Source of the DNA: Paraburkholderia azotifigens
GTDB taxonomy: Bacteria > Pseudomonadota > Gammaproteobacteria > Burkholderiales > Burkholderiaceae
NCBI RefSeq assembly: GCF_007995085.1
Contig: NZ_VOQS01000005.1
Coordinates: 2,108,001-2,172,000, forward strand
DNA: 64,000 bases
Reading direction: 5' to 3'
The position numbers were made by a program, and so were the translations under genes. Below, piece by piece: positions 29,088 through 38,376 of the stretch (the stretch's first letter is position 1; each line of letters opens with the position of its first letter). The notes below the pieces were generated by a model. It was not told where the DNA came from. It did no database searches and saw only the letters and a program-made list of their open reading frames with translations.

Positions 29088-29858
29088 TTACTGCGCGTTT
29101 GCAGTGCTGCCGGCGCTTGCGCTGAACCACTTCTTCACGATCGCGTCGTACGTGCCGTCGGCCTTGATCTTCGCGAGTGCTGCGTTCATCTGGTCACGCA
29201 ATTGCGGCTCGTCCTTGCGCACGGCGATGCCATACGCTTCCGTCGTCAGTTCCTTGTCCAGCACTCGGAAACCGGGACGCGTGCGCACGAACTGCCAGGC
29301 AGCCGGCTTGCCGGTCACGGCGGCGTCCGCACGGCCGATGCCGACCAGATCGAACATCTCCTGATTCTTTTCGACCTCCACGCGCTGCACTTGCGGATAG
29401 TTGTCGCGCAGGAAGTTGACCGACTTCGTGCCAACCTGCACGGTCACTTTCTTGCCGTTGAGATCGGCGAGTGTCTTGATCGGCGAATCGGCCTTGACGA
29501 GGGCAGAGAGGCCGCCAGCGAAGTAGGGCTGCGTGAAGTCGACGACCTGGGCGCGCTCGGGCGTGATGTAGATGGCGGAGATCGCCACATCGAAGCGATG
29601 CGCGACGAGGCCGGGGATGAGCCCCTTGAAGTCGATGTCGGTCCACTGGATCTGCTTGCCCATTGCCTTGGCGAGCGCATTCATGATGTCGATGTCGAAG
29701 CCGGTGCGCTGGCCCTTGTCGACGAACTCCATCGGCGGGAAAGTCGCGTCGGTCGCGATATTCAGTACATTCGCGTCTTGCGCGGCCACAGCGCCGGGTG
29801 AACCGGCAATGATGGCAATGCCGAGGCTTACGGCAGAAAGAAGGCTCTTTAGCTTCAT
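29088..29858 (-). CDS. polar amino acid ABC transporter, periplasmic binding protein
   Basis: 256 residues. Signal peptide MKLKSLLSAVSLGIAIIAGS with cleavage near AVAAQDA. SBP family 3 motifs are clear: NIATDATFPPMEFVDKG, GFDIDIMNALAKAMGK and DLNGKKVTVQVGTKSVNFL. The ligand is probably an amino acid or a small polar amide-like compound; nearby formamidase-family genes make the latter attractive but unproven. It lies 42 bases after the IclR gene on the same strand. Confidence 0.95.
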   Translation of the reverse strand: MKLKSLLSAVSLGIAIIAGSPGAVAAQDANVLNIATDATFPPMEFVDKGQRTGFDIDIMNALAKAMGKQIQWTDIDFKGLIPGLVAHRFDVAISAIYITPERAQVVDFTQPYFAGGLSALVKADSPIKTLADLNGKKVTVQVGTKSVNFLRDNYPQVQRVEVEKNQEMFDLVGIGRADAAVTGKPAAWQFVRTRPGFRVLDKELTTEAYGIAVRKDEPQLRDQMNAALAKIKADGTYDAIVKKWFSASAGSTANAQ

Positions 29859-29900
29859 GGTGTGGGTTCCAGTTGTGCGTGGTCAGTTGTCGAGTTGATT

Positions 29901-30656
29901 TCAGGCCGCTTGCAGCCGGGCGGAAATAGCGTTGGCGGTGCGCACAGTCCGGTCGGCGAGTTGCTGCTCGCGGCCTGCAGCGCGCGAGGACGGCGCCATC
30001 AGCGTGATCGATGCGCTGGCGCCAGCGCCGCGAGATGTGCGTCGGAATACGGGCGCGCTGACACCCCAAACGCCCGGGTCGACTTCGCTGTCGCTGATCG
30101 CGTAGCCGCGGGCGCGGATATTTTCCAGCTCTGCTTCGAGGGCGGTGCGGACTGATTCGTTGCCTGCAAACTGGCGTTCGAGCGTTTCGGCGCGCGTCCT
30201 GTCGGACATGAACGCCAGCAGTGACTTTGCAGATGCTCCCACACGCAACGGCACCGCGCGGCCCTTTTCGAACGAGCAACGCAGCGAGTGGGTGCTTTCG
30301 ATCATCTCGAGGCAGATCACCTGATCGTTCACGGCAACGATGAGCCCGACGCTTTCTTGCGTCGTGCTCGAGAGTTGCATCATGCCGTCGCGGCTCGCTT
30401 CGACTAGCATCGAATTGATGTCGAAGCCGAGCGCAAGCTGAAGGCTGATCGGCCCCGGCGCATAGAAGCCAGCATCTTCCGTAACGAAACCCCAGCGTTT
30501 GAGGAGCGCGACTTGCCGGTAAAGCGTGCTTTGCGCGAGACCAGTCGCAGCGAGCATGTCCTTCACGGACATGGCATCTCCGTGGCTGGCGAGCGCGGTC
30601 AGCACGAGCAGCAGACGCTCGGCACCCACGACGCCTGTTTCCTGTTTCACAGTCAT
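29901..30656 (-). CDS. IclR-family transcriptional regulator
   Basis: 251 residues from ATG 30656; the Shine-Dalgarno is close (CAGGA abuts the ATG), so a start a few codons later is possible. It has an N-terminal winged helix (AERLLLVLTALASHGDAMSVKDMLAATGLAQSTLYRQVALLKRWGFV) and an IclR effector domain (CLEMIESTHSLRCSFEKGRAVPLRVGASAKSLLAFM). It is first in line with the ABC operon and probably controls it and the hydrolase genes. Confidence 0.94.
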   Translation of the reverse strand: MTVKQETGVVGAERLLLVLTALASHGDAMSVKDMLAATGLAQSTLYRQVALLKRWGFVTEDAGFYAPGPISLQLALGFDINSMLVEASRDGMMQLSSTTQESVGLIVAVNDQVICLEMIESTHSLRCSFEKGRAVPLRVGASAKSLLAFMSDRTRAETLERQFAGNESVRTALEAELENIRARGYAISDSEVDPGVWGVSAPVFRRTSRGAGASASITLMAPSSRAAGREQQLADRTVRTANAISARLQAA

Positions 30657-30744
30657 TCCTGAATGGGAAGAGAAGCGATGACAATGACCAGCAGAATGCC
30701 ACGCTGCTCCCGCTGGACAAAAATTCAATTCCCACTGGCTGGGA

Positions 30745-31143
30745 ATGACGGGGTTTTCCATGGAATTTCCCCAGGCTAGCCTGTTACCTCCCGTACGACG
30801 CGTGGTTCCGGGTTCGGAGCGAGACTGCGCGCAACTCATTGGGTCTCCGCCGCAATATGGGATTCTCAGCACACTGGTGCTGGCGCGCGCGTCTTGTGGT
30901 TATCAGCAGCGCCTGCAAGGAAAGGTCGGCAAGCTCGAAGAGGCAATCAAGGCACGGCGCCTCATCGAAAAAGCGATTCGCATTCTGATGGATGCTCACC
31001 GACTGGCTGAAAACGATGCATATGAGCACATGCGTTCACGAGTGACAAGTCTGCGCGTGATGGTCGGTGAAATCGCAACCATGGTGATCGATGCGCATGA
31101 GGCAATGGAAAAACTGGGTTTCGGAAAGGCACCGAAATCCTGA
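30745..31143 (+). pseudogene. 5'-truncated ANTAR-domain antiterminator
   Basis: The last 75 codons read as an ANTAR RNA-binding domain: coiled linker QQRLQGKVGKLEEAIKARRL, then IEKAIRILMDAHRLAENDAYEHMRSR and MVGEIATMVIDAHEAME. ANTAR proteins such as AmiR and NasR stop termination in leaders of amide or nitrate genes. Here only about 55 residues precede the domain and they do not form a receiver or sensor; the start lies in the IclR promoter. It looks like a fragment cut by insertion of the IclR/ABC operon, although a short ANTAR protein could still bind RNA. The link to amide metabolism fits the two formamidase-like genes nearby. Confidence 0.65.
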
Positions 31144-31302
31144 CTCGGGGAGCATTCATGCAACGAGCCGGATGTAGCAGGTCTGTTGTAGTTGGCCGGT
31201 TTGGCCGGACATCTGCCCACCCGTTCACCTCCTCGATCGGCTCCTTCGGGTCGACCTGAGGCGATCGCCTCGGGCGGAGGTCGGCCAGAATCGGTCCCCG
31301 GC

Positions 31303-33717
31303 TCAGTCGGGCGATGTCCGTATGCTATGAGCCTGTTTTGTCCTTGATGCAAATAATGCCTTGCGTACGATCGCATGCACGCCCATATTGCCGTCGACGA
31401 CCTGCGTCACTCCGAAGTCGATCGCAACGGAGATCAGCGAGATAGCCTCGTCCTCGGTCAACCCCTGCGTCGTCATCAGGAAGCGGCGCGTCTTGATGAA
31501 AGCGTCGCGCATTGCCAGGTCGAGTGTGGACTTCTCATATATCTTGCTTTGAGCCTGCACTCCGAATTCGGCCAGATAGTTTGCGTGACTAAAACCGTGA
31601 AGGACCCATTCGTCTGCCGTCTCCACGAGCGGATACGTGAGGTCGGCATATGTCTTCCCGGCAAGATCGGCTTTCTTGTGCAAGATGATCTGAAAATCTC
31701 CCGTCAACGAGCATTCAATTGCAGTGCCGCACAACTCGGAGTCGCCTTGTGACGCGTGCGGGTCGCCGACCGAAAGCAGGGCGCCAGGCACGCCGACTGT
31801 GAGATAGACGCTTGTCCCGGGCGCAATGCGCCAGTTGTCGAGATTTCCGCCGAACGCGGAAGGCGGTATCGAGTCGATAAGACCGCTCTGCTGTGGAGCG
31901 ACGGCTATCAGCCCAAAATGAGGGCGCACGGGTATGCGTACGTCTCTGAGTACGTCAAAATTCTTCGCGACGGTTGTGTGGTCAACGGGAACGCCCGGGT
32001 AATCGATTGTCTCGTGGACCACGCCGTACGGATCGCGTTGCGGAGTCCAACGATAGTTATAGACTGCGCGCGCGTGGGGGCTGTGACTTTCGCTGTCGTC
32101 GAGCTCGTAGATCGTCACGACTTCGCGCGGCTTGGGTTCAGTCAGCAACTCCCGATAGTGAAAGCCCCACCAGGCCGCCGCGTTGCTGCCGAACACACGA
32201 CCGGCGAAATGCGGATTGGCGCAGCGGCGCGGCCGCACGTCGAGGATGCGGACTTCCAGTACGTCACCTGGCTGCGCGCCTCGCACGGCCACAGGCCCGG
32301 TGCAGATATGCACGCCAAAGCCTTCTCCCGCGCCGCGACCATAGATTGACGCGTCGATTGGTCCTGCACCACGACGATTGACGTTCTTCCGTTCGGCTGT
32401 CCAGTGAAAAACGCTTTCTGCACCCGCATCGCCGGCGATCATGCGAGCCCAGTCGTCGGCTGCGTGCTGGGTGAGAGTCTCGATAGTCACCGTGTCGCCG
32501 CTGTCGATTTCAAGCACCGGTTTCAGATCGTGTGAAAAGTAGCCCCAATGCACCGTGTTCGCATTCACGCGCAGCAGGTGATGGCGCGCGCGCCTTCCCT
32601 TTCGCGCCGGCCGCGACTCCACGAGCACTTCGCGCTCCTCGTCGCTTGCAAGACTGGCTTCTGGGAGACCGGCTCGCGCCGCAGTTTCATCAGCCTTGAT
32701 CTTTGCATGTCCTGCAACACTGTCGGCGTCCAGCGGCAGGCCGCGCGAAATCCGACGCACGAACTGACGCGCAAGTTCGAGGCTCGCTTCATGACGGAAC
32801 TCGCGTGGCGACGTTCTGTACTGGTCGCGAAACGCGCGGCTGAAATGGGCTGGATCGTTGAAGCCCCATCGAAAGCAGATCTCGGAGATCGATTTCTTCT
32901 CATGCAGCGGGTCGACCAGTTCCGCACGGCAGCGTTCCAGCCGACGCACACGAAGATACGTCGAGAAGCTCTGACCCGCTGACTCAAAGAGCTTTTGCAG
33001 ATACCGCGGCGAGACGCCCGTTTCCTGAGCAATCTCCGGGACGCTGAGCTTGGACTCTCCGAGGCGTGCATCGATGGAGCGGCACGCGCGCGCAAATATC
33101 GCAGCCTGCGACGCGGTCAAGCCATTTACGCTTTCGCTTCGCTGGGCTGACAGGCACGCAAAGAGGAATTCGGCAAGCGCAAGTTCGAGCGGCCGAAGCT
33201 CACTGCGCGACAAGGTGTCGACGGCTTCTCCGATGGCGTGAAGGAAGCGGGAGAATACCTGACCGATGCCGGCATTTCCTGCGATACGACCTGCACGCAG
33301 CGTGGCTGGTGCTAAAAGATGGGCGCTTAGTGCCGTACGCGGCACGAGCACGGAGAAGATCCGGAAGTCGGAGTCAAGCGTGAGCGAGGCGTGCTCGCGC
33401 GACGGCACGTAGATGACGTCGTTGACGGACAGTTGCGTCGAAATCCCATCGGCCGAGAGCGTCGCTTTTCCGTCCATCAGGAGCAGCAGTCGAAGACCGT
33501 CGTTGGTCGCGGAGTCGAATCGCAGTGTTTGCGCGACCGACGCAATCATGCTCAGTTCGAAGCCGCCGGCGGAAGTCTGCGAATGCATGGTGGCATGCAG
33601 CGCGCCATGCCCTGGTAGCGCGGTCCATCCGAGTCCCAGGCGCGACAGCGCTTCGCGCCAGGCGCCGGAGCGATCGCCTTCGCGATATGACTCGGTAGTA
33701 AACCGCTGCAAACTCAA
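31303..33717 (-). CDS. AraC-type regulator fused to acetamidase/formamidase
   Basis: One uninterrupted frame of 804 codons from TTG 33717 (GGGAGG 4 bases upstream); an ATG at 33798 and the frame start at 33891 are alternatives. About residues 1-215 are an AraC_binding_2-like sensor (SLQRFTTESYREGDRSGAWR, NDVIYVPSREHASL); 220-320 are an AraC double HTH (LSVPEIAQETGVSPRYLQKL, SISEICFRWGFNDPAHFSRA). After a linker of about 60 residues comes a whole FmdA/AmdA hydrolase (HWGYFSHDLKPVLEIDSGD, VRILDVRPRRC, LSVGDPHASQGDSELCGTAI). FmdA hydrolyses formamide or short amides. An in-frame GTG at 32628 with GAGGAG six bases upstream could also give the hydrolase alone. Confidence 0.85.
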   Translation of the reverse strand: MSLQRFTTESYREGDRSGAWREALSRLGLGWTALPGHGALHATMHSQTSAGGFELSMIASVAQTLRFDSATNDGLRLLLLMDGKATLSADGISTQLSVNDVIYVPSREHASLTLDSDFRIFSVLVPRTALSAHLLAPATLRAGRIAGNAGIGQVFSRFLHAIGEAVDTLSRSELRPLELALAEFLFACLSAQRSESVNGLTASQAAIFARACRSIDARLGESKLSVPEIAQETGVSPRYLQKLFESAGQSFSTYLRVRRLERCRAELVDPLHEKKSISEICFRWGFNDPAHFSRAFRDQYRTSPREFRHEASLELARQFVRRISRGLPLDADSVAGHAKIKADETAARAGLPEASLASDEEREVLVESRPARKGRRARHHLLRVNANTVHWGYFSHDLKPVLEIDSGDTVTIETLTQHAADDWARMIAGDAGAESVFHWTAERKNVNRRGAGPIDASIYGRGAGEGFGVHICTGPVAVRGAQPGDVLEVRILDVRPRRCANPHFAGRVFGSNAAAWWGFHYRELLTEPKPREVVTIYELDDSESHSPHARAVYNYRWTPQRDPYGVVHETIDYPGVPVDHTTVAKNFDVLRDVRIPVRPHFGLIAVAPQQSGLIDSIPPSAFGGNLDNWRIAPGTSVYLTVGVPGALLSVGDPHASQGDSELCGTAIECSLTGDFQIILHKKADLAGKTYADLTYPLVETADEWVLHGFSHANYLAEFGVQAQSKIYEKSTLDLAMRDAFIKTRRFLMTTQGLTEDEAISLISVAIDFGVTQVVDGNMGVHAIVRKALFASRTKQAHSIRTSPD

Positions 33718-33969
33718 TCTGCCTCCCGTCCTGCGACAGCCGTACGCCTGTCGGCGGGCGCCGTCGATGTCGGGCGCGCTTGCCTTGCGCTGTGGCATTG
33801 CGAAGCAAAGTCCATGCCATTCGTTTTCGCATGTGCAGTTGTGCCTTGTTGCGATTGCGGATGAACCTGATGAGGACGGGTGGCAGGCCATCCGCGCTAG
33901 TCGACTTCGTTGTGCGCATGCACTGAACAGGGAGTTCGACGCATCAGGAAGACCAACGCGCGCACCGCA

Positions 33970-35220
33970 TTAGGGCGATGCGAATGCCCCGAATATCTCC
34001 TTGCGGATCGAGCCGTGAATGCCCCAGTTTCCATCGACAACCTGCGTCACGCCGAAATCGGCTGCTACCGACATCAGCGCAATCGCTTCGTCTTCGCTCA
34101 TCCCGTGCACCGTCATCAAAAAACGCCGCAGTTTCCGGAAGGCGTCGCGCATTGCCTTGTCGAGGCTCGCGTGTTGTGCGACTTCGATGTGTGCGTTCGG
34201 GCCCAGCTCCGCGAGATAGTTCGGGAATGTGAAACCATAGACGGACCATAGCTCGTCGGTTTCGAGCATCGGATGCGTGAGCCCCTCGAGGATGGAGCCG
34301 CCGAGATCGGCGGCCTTGTGCAGCACGAACTCGAAGTCCCCGGTGAGCGACGTTTCGATAGCAGTACCGCCAAGCTCGCTATCGCCCTGTGCCGCATGCG
34401 GGTCGCCGACAGAAAAGAATGCGCCCTCGACGGCTACGGGGTAGTACATCCGGGCGCCCTTGCCGACGCGCCAGTCGTCGATGTTGCCACCCGTGTGGCC
34501 AGGCGGAATCGAGCTGACAAAGTCCGATTCGGCGGGCGCGACGCCCATCGTGCCGAAGTGCAGGCGCGCAGGCACTTTCACATCTGGCAGGATTCCCTCG
34601 CGCTTTTTTACTCGTGTGTGATCGACGCGCACGCCCGGGTAATCGATATTGGCATGCACGATACCGTCGGGGTCGGTCTGTGGCGTCCACACATAGTTGT
34701 ACACCGCCCGGGCGAATGGTTCGCCCGAAGTATCCAGTTCGAAGATGGTGACCACTTCGCGCGGTTTGGGCTCTTCGATCAGGTCGTGATACTGAAAGCC
34801 CCACGACGCCGCGACATTCGAGCCGAAACAGCGGCCCCGGTAGCAAGCGTTGCAACTCGGACGAGGACGCACGTCAAGGATGCGTACCTCCAGCACGTCA
34901 CCTGGCTCGGCGCCTTCGACGGCGATCGGTCCCGTCAGCAGGTGAACGCCGACGCCTTCGCCGGAGCCGAGCTTGAACGGACCCTCTGCCTGACCGGCGC
35001 CGCGACGGGGCACCGCCTTATGCTCGCGCGTCCAGTGGAACACGCTTTCTGCACCGGGGTCGCCCGCCACCATCCGTTCGTGATCGTCGTTCGCGTGGTG
35101 CGTCAGTGTCTCAACGGTAGCGCGGTCGCCGGAACGCACGGTCAGTGCGGGCGCTACCGCTTTGCTGAAATAGCCCCAATGGACGGTTTCCGGAGACACG
35201 CGAAGAGTGTGATGCTTCAT
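33970..35220 (-). CDS. acetamidase/formamidase family protein
   Basis: 416 residues from ATG 35220 (AAGGAA upstream). It has FmdA_AmdA family motifs along the whole length: TVHWGYFSKAVAPALTVRSGD, VEGAEPGDVLEVRILDVRP and FSVGDPHAAQGDSELGGTAI. It is closely related to the hydrolase half of the preceding fusion, indicating tandem duplication. Family members release ammonia from formamide or acetamide, though many homologues have other small amides as substrate. It lies between the fusion gene and a permease-ATPase gene on the same strand. Confidence 0.92.
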   Translation of the reverse strand: MKHHTLRVSPETVHWGYFSKAVAPALTVRSGDRATVETLTHHANDDHERMVAGDPGAESVFHWTREHKAVPRRGAGQAEGPFKLGSGEGVGVHLLTGPIAVEGAEPGDVLEVRILDVRPRPSCNACYRGRCFGSNVAASWGFQYHDLIEEPKPREVVTIFELDTSGEPFARAVYNYVWTPQTDPDGIVHANIDYPGVRVDHTRVKKREGILPDVKVPARLHFGTMGVAPAESDFVSSIPPGHTGGNIDDWRVGKGARMYYPVAVEGAFFSVGDPHAAQGDSELGGTAIETSLTGDFEFVLHKAADLGGSILEGLTHPMLETDELWSVYGFTFPNYLAELGPNAHIEVAQHASLDKAMRDAFRKLRRFLMTVHGMSEDEAIALMSVAADFGVTQVVDGNWGIHGSIRKEIFGAFASP

Positions 35221-35249
35221 GAGTCGATTCCTTGTTGAGATTGCCACTT

Positions 35250-36914
35250 TCAGATTGCGACAGCGAGGCGGTCGTCTGCGCCCATTACCGAGAGGAATCG
35301 TCGTGTCAACCGATGTTGCGGCCGGGTGAGGAGCTGGTGGGCCGGGCCTTCTTCAACGATCTTGCCGCCGCTCATGAAAACGACGCGATCCGCGACCTGG
35401 TCGGCAAAGCGCAGCTGATGCGTTGAAATGATCATCGTCAGCCCGCCTTCGATGGCGAGTCGCTGAATGACATCGAGCACTTCGCCGACAAGCTCGGGGT
35501 CGAGCGCGGAAGTTGGCTCGTCGAGCAATAACACGCGCGGTCTGGGCGCGAGTGCGCGTGCAATCGCTACTCGCTGCTGCTGGCCGCCGGACAGATGGCG
35601 CGGCAGCGCATCGGCGCGATGCGCAAGGCCAACGCGCTCGAGCAGCTCACGGGCGCGGCGCGCGGCCTCGTCGGCAGGCACGCCATGCACCCAGCGCAAG
35701 GGCCCGGCGACGTTTTCCAGTGCCGACAGATGCGCGAACAGATTGAAGTGCTGAAAGACCATCCCGACGCCGGCGGCCGCTCGTTGACTGGCGAGTTCGC
35801 CAGGCGTCGCCTGATTTCCGTCCACCCGATAGCCGATGCGCTGGCCGTCGATGCGAATCTTTCCTTCGTCCCACGATTCCAGATGATTGACGCACCGAAG
35901 CAGCGTGCTCTTTCCAGAACCGCTTGGGCCAAGCACCACGACGACTTCGCCGGCCCGGACGGTCATATCGAAACCGTTGAGCACCGTCTGCGCACCATAG
36001 CGCTTCTGCAAGCCGATGATCTGCACAGATGGGGGCTGCTTTGCAAGCTGAGCGAGGCGCGCCGCACGCTGTTCGGCACGACGGATGTCGACAGAGCGCC
36101 GCGCCGATGAGCCGTCGAGGCCGCTGTCGTCGACATCTGCCTGCTCAAGCGTGTGCGCGATGTCGTCGCGTGTCGCATCGGGGTCGGGTGCGCTCCTCGG
36201 CACGGCCGCGGATACTCCGCCTGCGCGCCGCCACGGCAACAGACGCGCGATGCCTTTGACTCCGCCGCGCTCGAGATCGAGTGCGGTCTCGGCCACGAGT
36301 TGGACGGCGGCGATGAGTCCCGTTAGCACGAGATACATGAGACCAGACGCAAAGAAAATCGCGAAGAAGTCGAACGTGGAAGACGCGAGTTGCGTGCTGC
36401 GCAGCGTAAGCTCGTCGACGGCGATGACCGAGGCAAGCGACGAGTTCTTCAGTGCGCTCACCGATTCGTTGCCAAGTGCCGGCACGATTGCGCGAATTGC
36501 CTGTGGCGATATCACGCGTCGCATCAGCACCGATGGCGTCATGCCCAGCGCCTGACCCGCGAGAACCTGGCCGCGATCCACACCAAGCACACCCGCGCGC
36601 AGGATCTCTGCGATAAACGGCCCTTCATTGGCGGCAAGCGCGAGGCCTGCCGCCGCAATGGCCGAGAGCTTCAACCCCAGATGCGGCAAGGCGTCGTACG
36701 CGAAGACGAGCTGGAGAATCAGCGGCGTGCCGCGAAAGATCACCGTATAGCCGCGAGCAATGGCGGCGAGCGGACCTACGCGAGACAGTTGCATCGCTGC
36801 CAGCACGACACCTATGGCGAGACCGCCCGCCAGTCCCAGCACCGTGACCGCGACAGTGAAACCCATACCGCGCACGAGATACGGTAGCGTCAAATAGTGC
36901 AGAAACAGTTCCAT
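35250..36914 (-). CDS. polar amino acid ABC transporter, fused permease and ATPase
   Basis: 554 residues in one frame. Residues 1-220 are a HisMQ permease (YTVIFRGTPLILQLVFAYDA, ALKNSSLASVIAVDELTLRS). A charged linker of about 75 residues follows, then an ATPase with Walker [10 protein letters not shown], signature LSGGQQQR and Walker [15 protein letters not shown]. Such fusions ensure equal amounts of both subunits; a dimer would form the whole transporter. The binding protein gene lies immediately upstream (36952-37845), and a formamidase gene downstream. Confidence 0.94.
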   Translation of the reverse strand: MELFLHYLTLPYLVRGMGFTVAVTVLGLAGGLAIGVVLAAMQLSRVGPLAAIARGYTVIFRGTPLILQLVFAYDALPHLGLKLSAIAAAGLALAANEGPFIAEILRAGVLGVDRGQVLAGQALGMTPSVLMRRVISPQAIRAIVPALGNESVSALKNSSLASVIAVDELTLRSTQLASSTFDFFAIFFASGLMYLVLTGLIAAVQLVAETALDLERGGVKGIARLLPWRRAGGVSAAVPRSAPDPDATRDDIAHTLEQADVDDSGLDGSSARRSVDIRRAEQRAARLAQLAKQPPSVQIIGLQKRYGAQTVLNGFDMTVRAGEVVVVLGPSGSGKSTLLRCVNHLESWDEGKIRIDGQRIGYRVDGNQATPGELASQRAAAGVGMVFQHFNLFAHLSALENVAGPLRWVHGVPADEAARRARELLERVGLAHRADALPRHLSGGQQQRVAIARALAPRPRVLLLDEPTSALDPELVGEVLDVIQRLAIEGGLTMIISTHQLRFADQVADRVVFMSGGKIVEEGPAHQLLTRPQHRLTRRFLSVMGADDRLAVAI

Positions 36915-36951
36915 CGTATCGACCTTTTGATCAGCGACTGGGACAGTGGGG

Positions 36952-37845
36952 TTACTTCGCGACGATCAGCTGAGGAGCTGCTTCGTTTTCAACGCCCAAC
37001 GTCCACTTCTTCAACAGCGCTTTTTCTGTGCCGGACTTCTGGATCGCGAGCAGGGCGGCCATCACGGCTTCGCGGAACTGTGGGTTGTTCTTCGGCACAC
37101 CGATACCGACGTAGTACGGCAGCGTCACGGCGGTGGCCTTCTCGAGCTTGTCCGGATATGCCTTCACAGCCTGATCGACGGTGTTCACGTCGTTGATGTA
37201 CGTGTCGGCGCGCCCGGCGAGGATGGCCTGAATGCAGTTCGCGTTGTTGTCATAGAGCTGGATAGCAGCTTCCTGCTTGCCTTGCGTCTTGCAGGTCGGT
37301 GCGAGTGCCTGAATGAGCGGCACTTCGACATAGCCGGTGTTCTCCGCTGCAGTCGTGCCACACATCGACGCATCGATGCCGGTGATTTTCTTTGGATTTC
37401 CCTTTGCGACGAGGACTCCGTCAAAGACCTTCGAATAGGTGATGAAGTCGGCGGCCTTCGCGCGCTCTTCGGTTGCGTAGATATCGGAGATGACGATGTC
37501 AGCCTGACCACTTTGCAGCGTGGTCAGCAGTGCGGCGAATGTGACTGGCTTGTACGTCAATGTGAATCCGAGGCACTTTCCGATGGTCTCGCCGAGGTCA
37601 ATATCGAAGCCGACGTATTTGCTGGGATCATTCGGATCGAGCGCTTCGTAGCCGGGCGTATGCGGGTTGATCGCGTTGACGAGCGCTTTGCCTTTCCACT
37701 GCGGATACTTTGCTTGCAGCGCGGCGCATTCGGCCGGCGCCGGCGAGGCCTCGGCGTGAGCCAACATGGGTACGGCGAGGCCTGACAGACACATGATGAC
37801 GGCCGCGACGCGTACGCGGCAGGACTGCAAGATAGCGTTAAGCAT
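36952..37845 (-). CDS. amino acid-type ABC transporter, periplasmic binding protein
   Basis: 297 residues with AGGAGC before ATG 37845. Signal peptide ends VPMLAHAEA. SBP family 3 features: YEALDPNDPSKYVGFDIDLGE, LQSGQADIVISDIYATEERA and a paired Cys in MCGTTAAEN ... LAPTCKT. It is fairly distant from the binding protein at 29088, so the two ABC systems probably take different ligands. It is first in the operon with the fused permease-ATPase and the hydrolase genes. Confidence 0.94.
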   Translation of the reverse strand: MLNAILQSCRVRVAAVIMCLSGLAVPMLAHAEASPAPAECAALQAKYPQWKGKALVNAINPHTPGYEALDPNDPSKYVGFDIDLGETIGKCLGFTLTYKPVTFAALLTTLQSGQADIVISDIYATEERAKAADFITYSKVFDGVLVAKGNPKKITGIDASMCGTTAAENTGYVEVPLIQALAPTCKTQGKQEAAIQLYDNNANCIQAILAGRADTYINDVNTVDQAVKAYPDKLEKATAVTLPYYVGIGVPKNNPQFREAVMAALLAIQKSGTEKALLKKWTLGVENEAAPQLIVAK

Positions 37846-38049
37846 CCGATAGCTCCTGGCTGGCAGATGTCAACGGCGTCCCCATGGCCGCCTTGTTGCA
37901 TCGCACGAGCCGAAGCGTAAGCAGCCGAAAAATCGTGGGCTTGATTCTGCGCGTACAAAACCTTGCATAACGGCGTTGATCCGTCACCGGGGGGAGGGAA
38001 AAGCGACCGGGTATCTGCTTGTGCAGCCGATACCAACAACCGCTCTTTG

Positions 38050-38285
38050 GGCGCGTGACACGGTAAGCGATCGGCGATTCGCCGAACACCTTTTTAAACT
38101 CGCGTCCGAAATGGGAGACGTCGGAGAATCCGCGAGATGCTGCGATGTCCGTGACGGTTCGATCCGAACTCGTCAGCAACCAGGACGCCATGCGAATACG
38201 TATTTGCCGTCCGTACGCATGCGGCGACTTGCCCGTCTCGGTGGCAAGGCGGCGCTGAGAGGAAGCGCGTGGCCTGTCCGCCGTG
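38050..38285 (-). pseudogene. AraC-family regulator, HTH remnant
   Basis: The minus frame reads QRRLATETGKSPHAYGRQIRI, then MASWLLTSSDRTVTDIAASRGF and SDVSHFGREFKKVFGESPIAYR, an AraC double helix-turn-helix of the GlxA type. No N-terminal ligand domain precedes it in frame, and the frame continues past the normal end into unrelated sequence (stop at 37838). It is a broken regulator, perhaps the former controller of the ABC/hydrolase operon that starts at 37845. Confidence 0.65.
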
Positions 38286-38376
38286 TGTCGTGCTGAGGCA
38301 CCTCAGCATTCGAAATCGGTTAAGGTCGCCATCGGGGCGTGACATGCCGTCCGGCAATCGCGACAGCCGGCACCCT

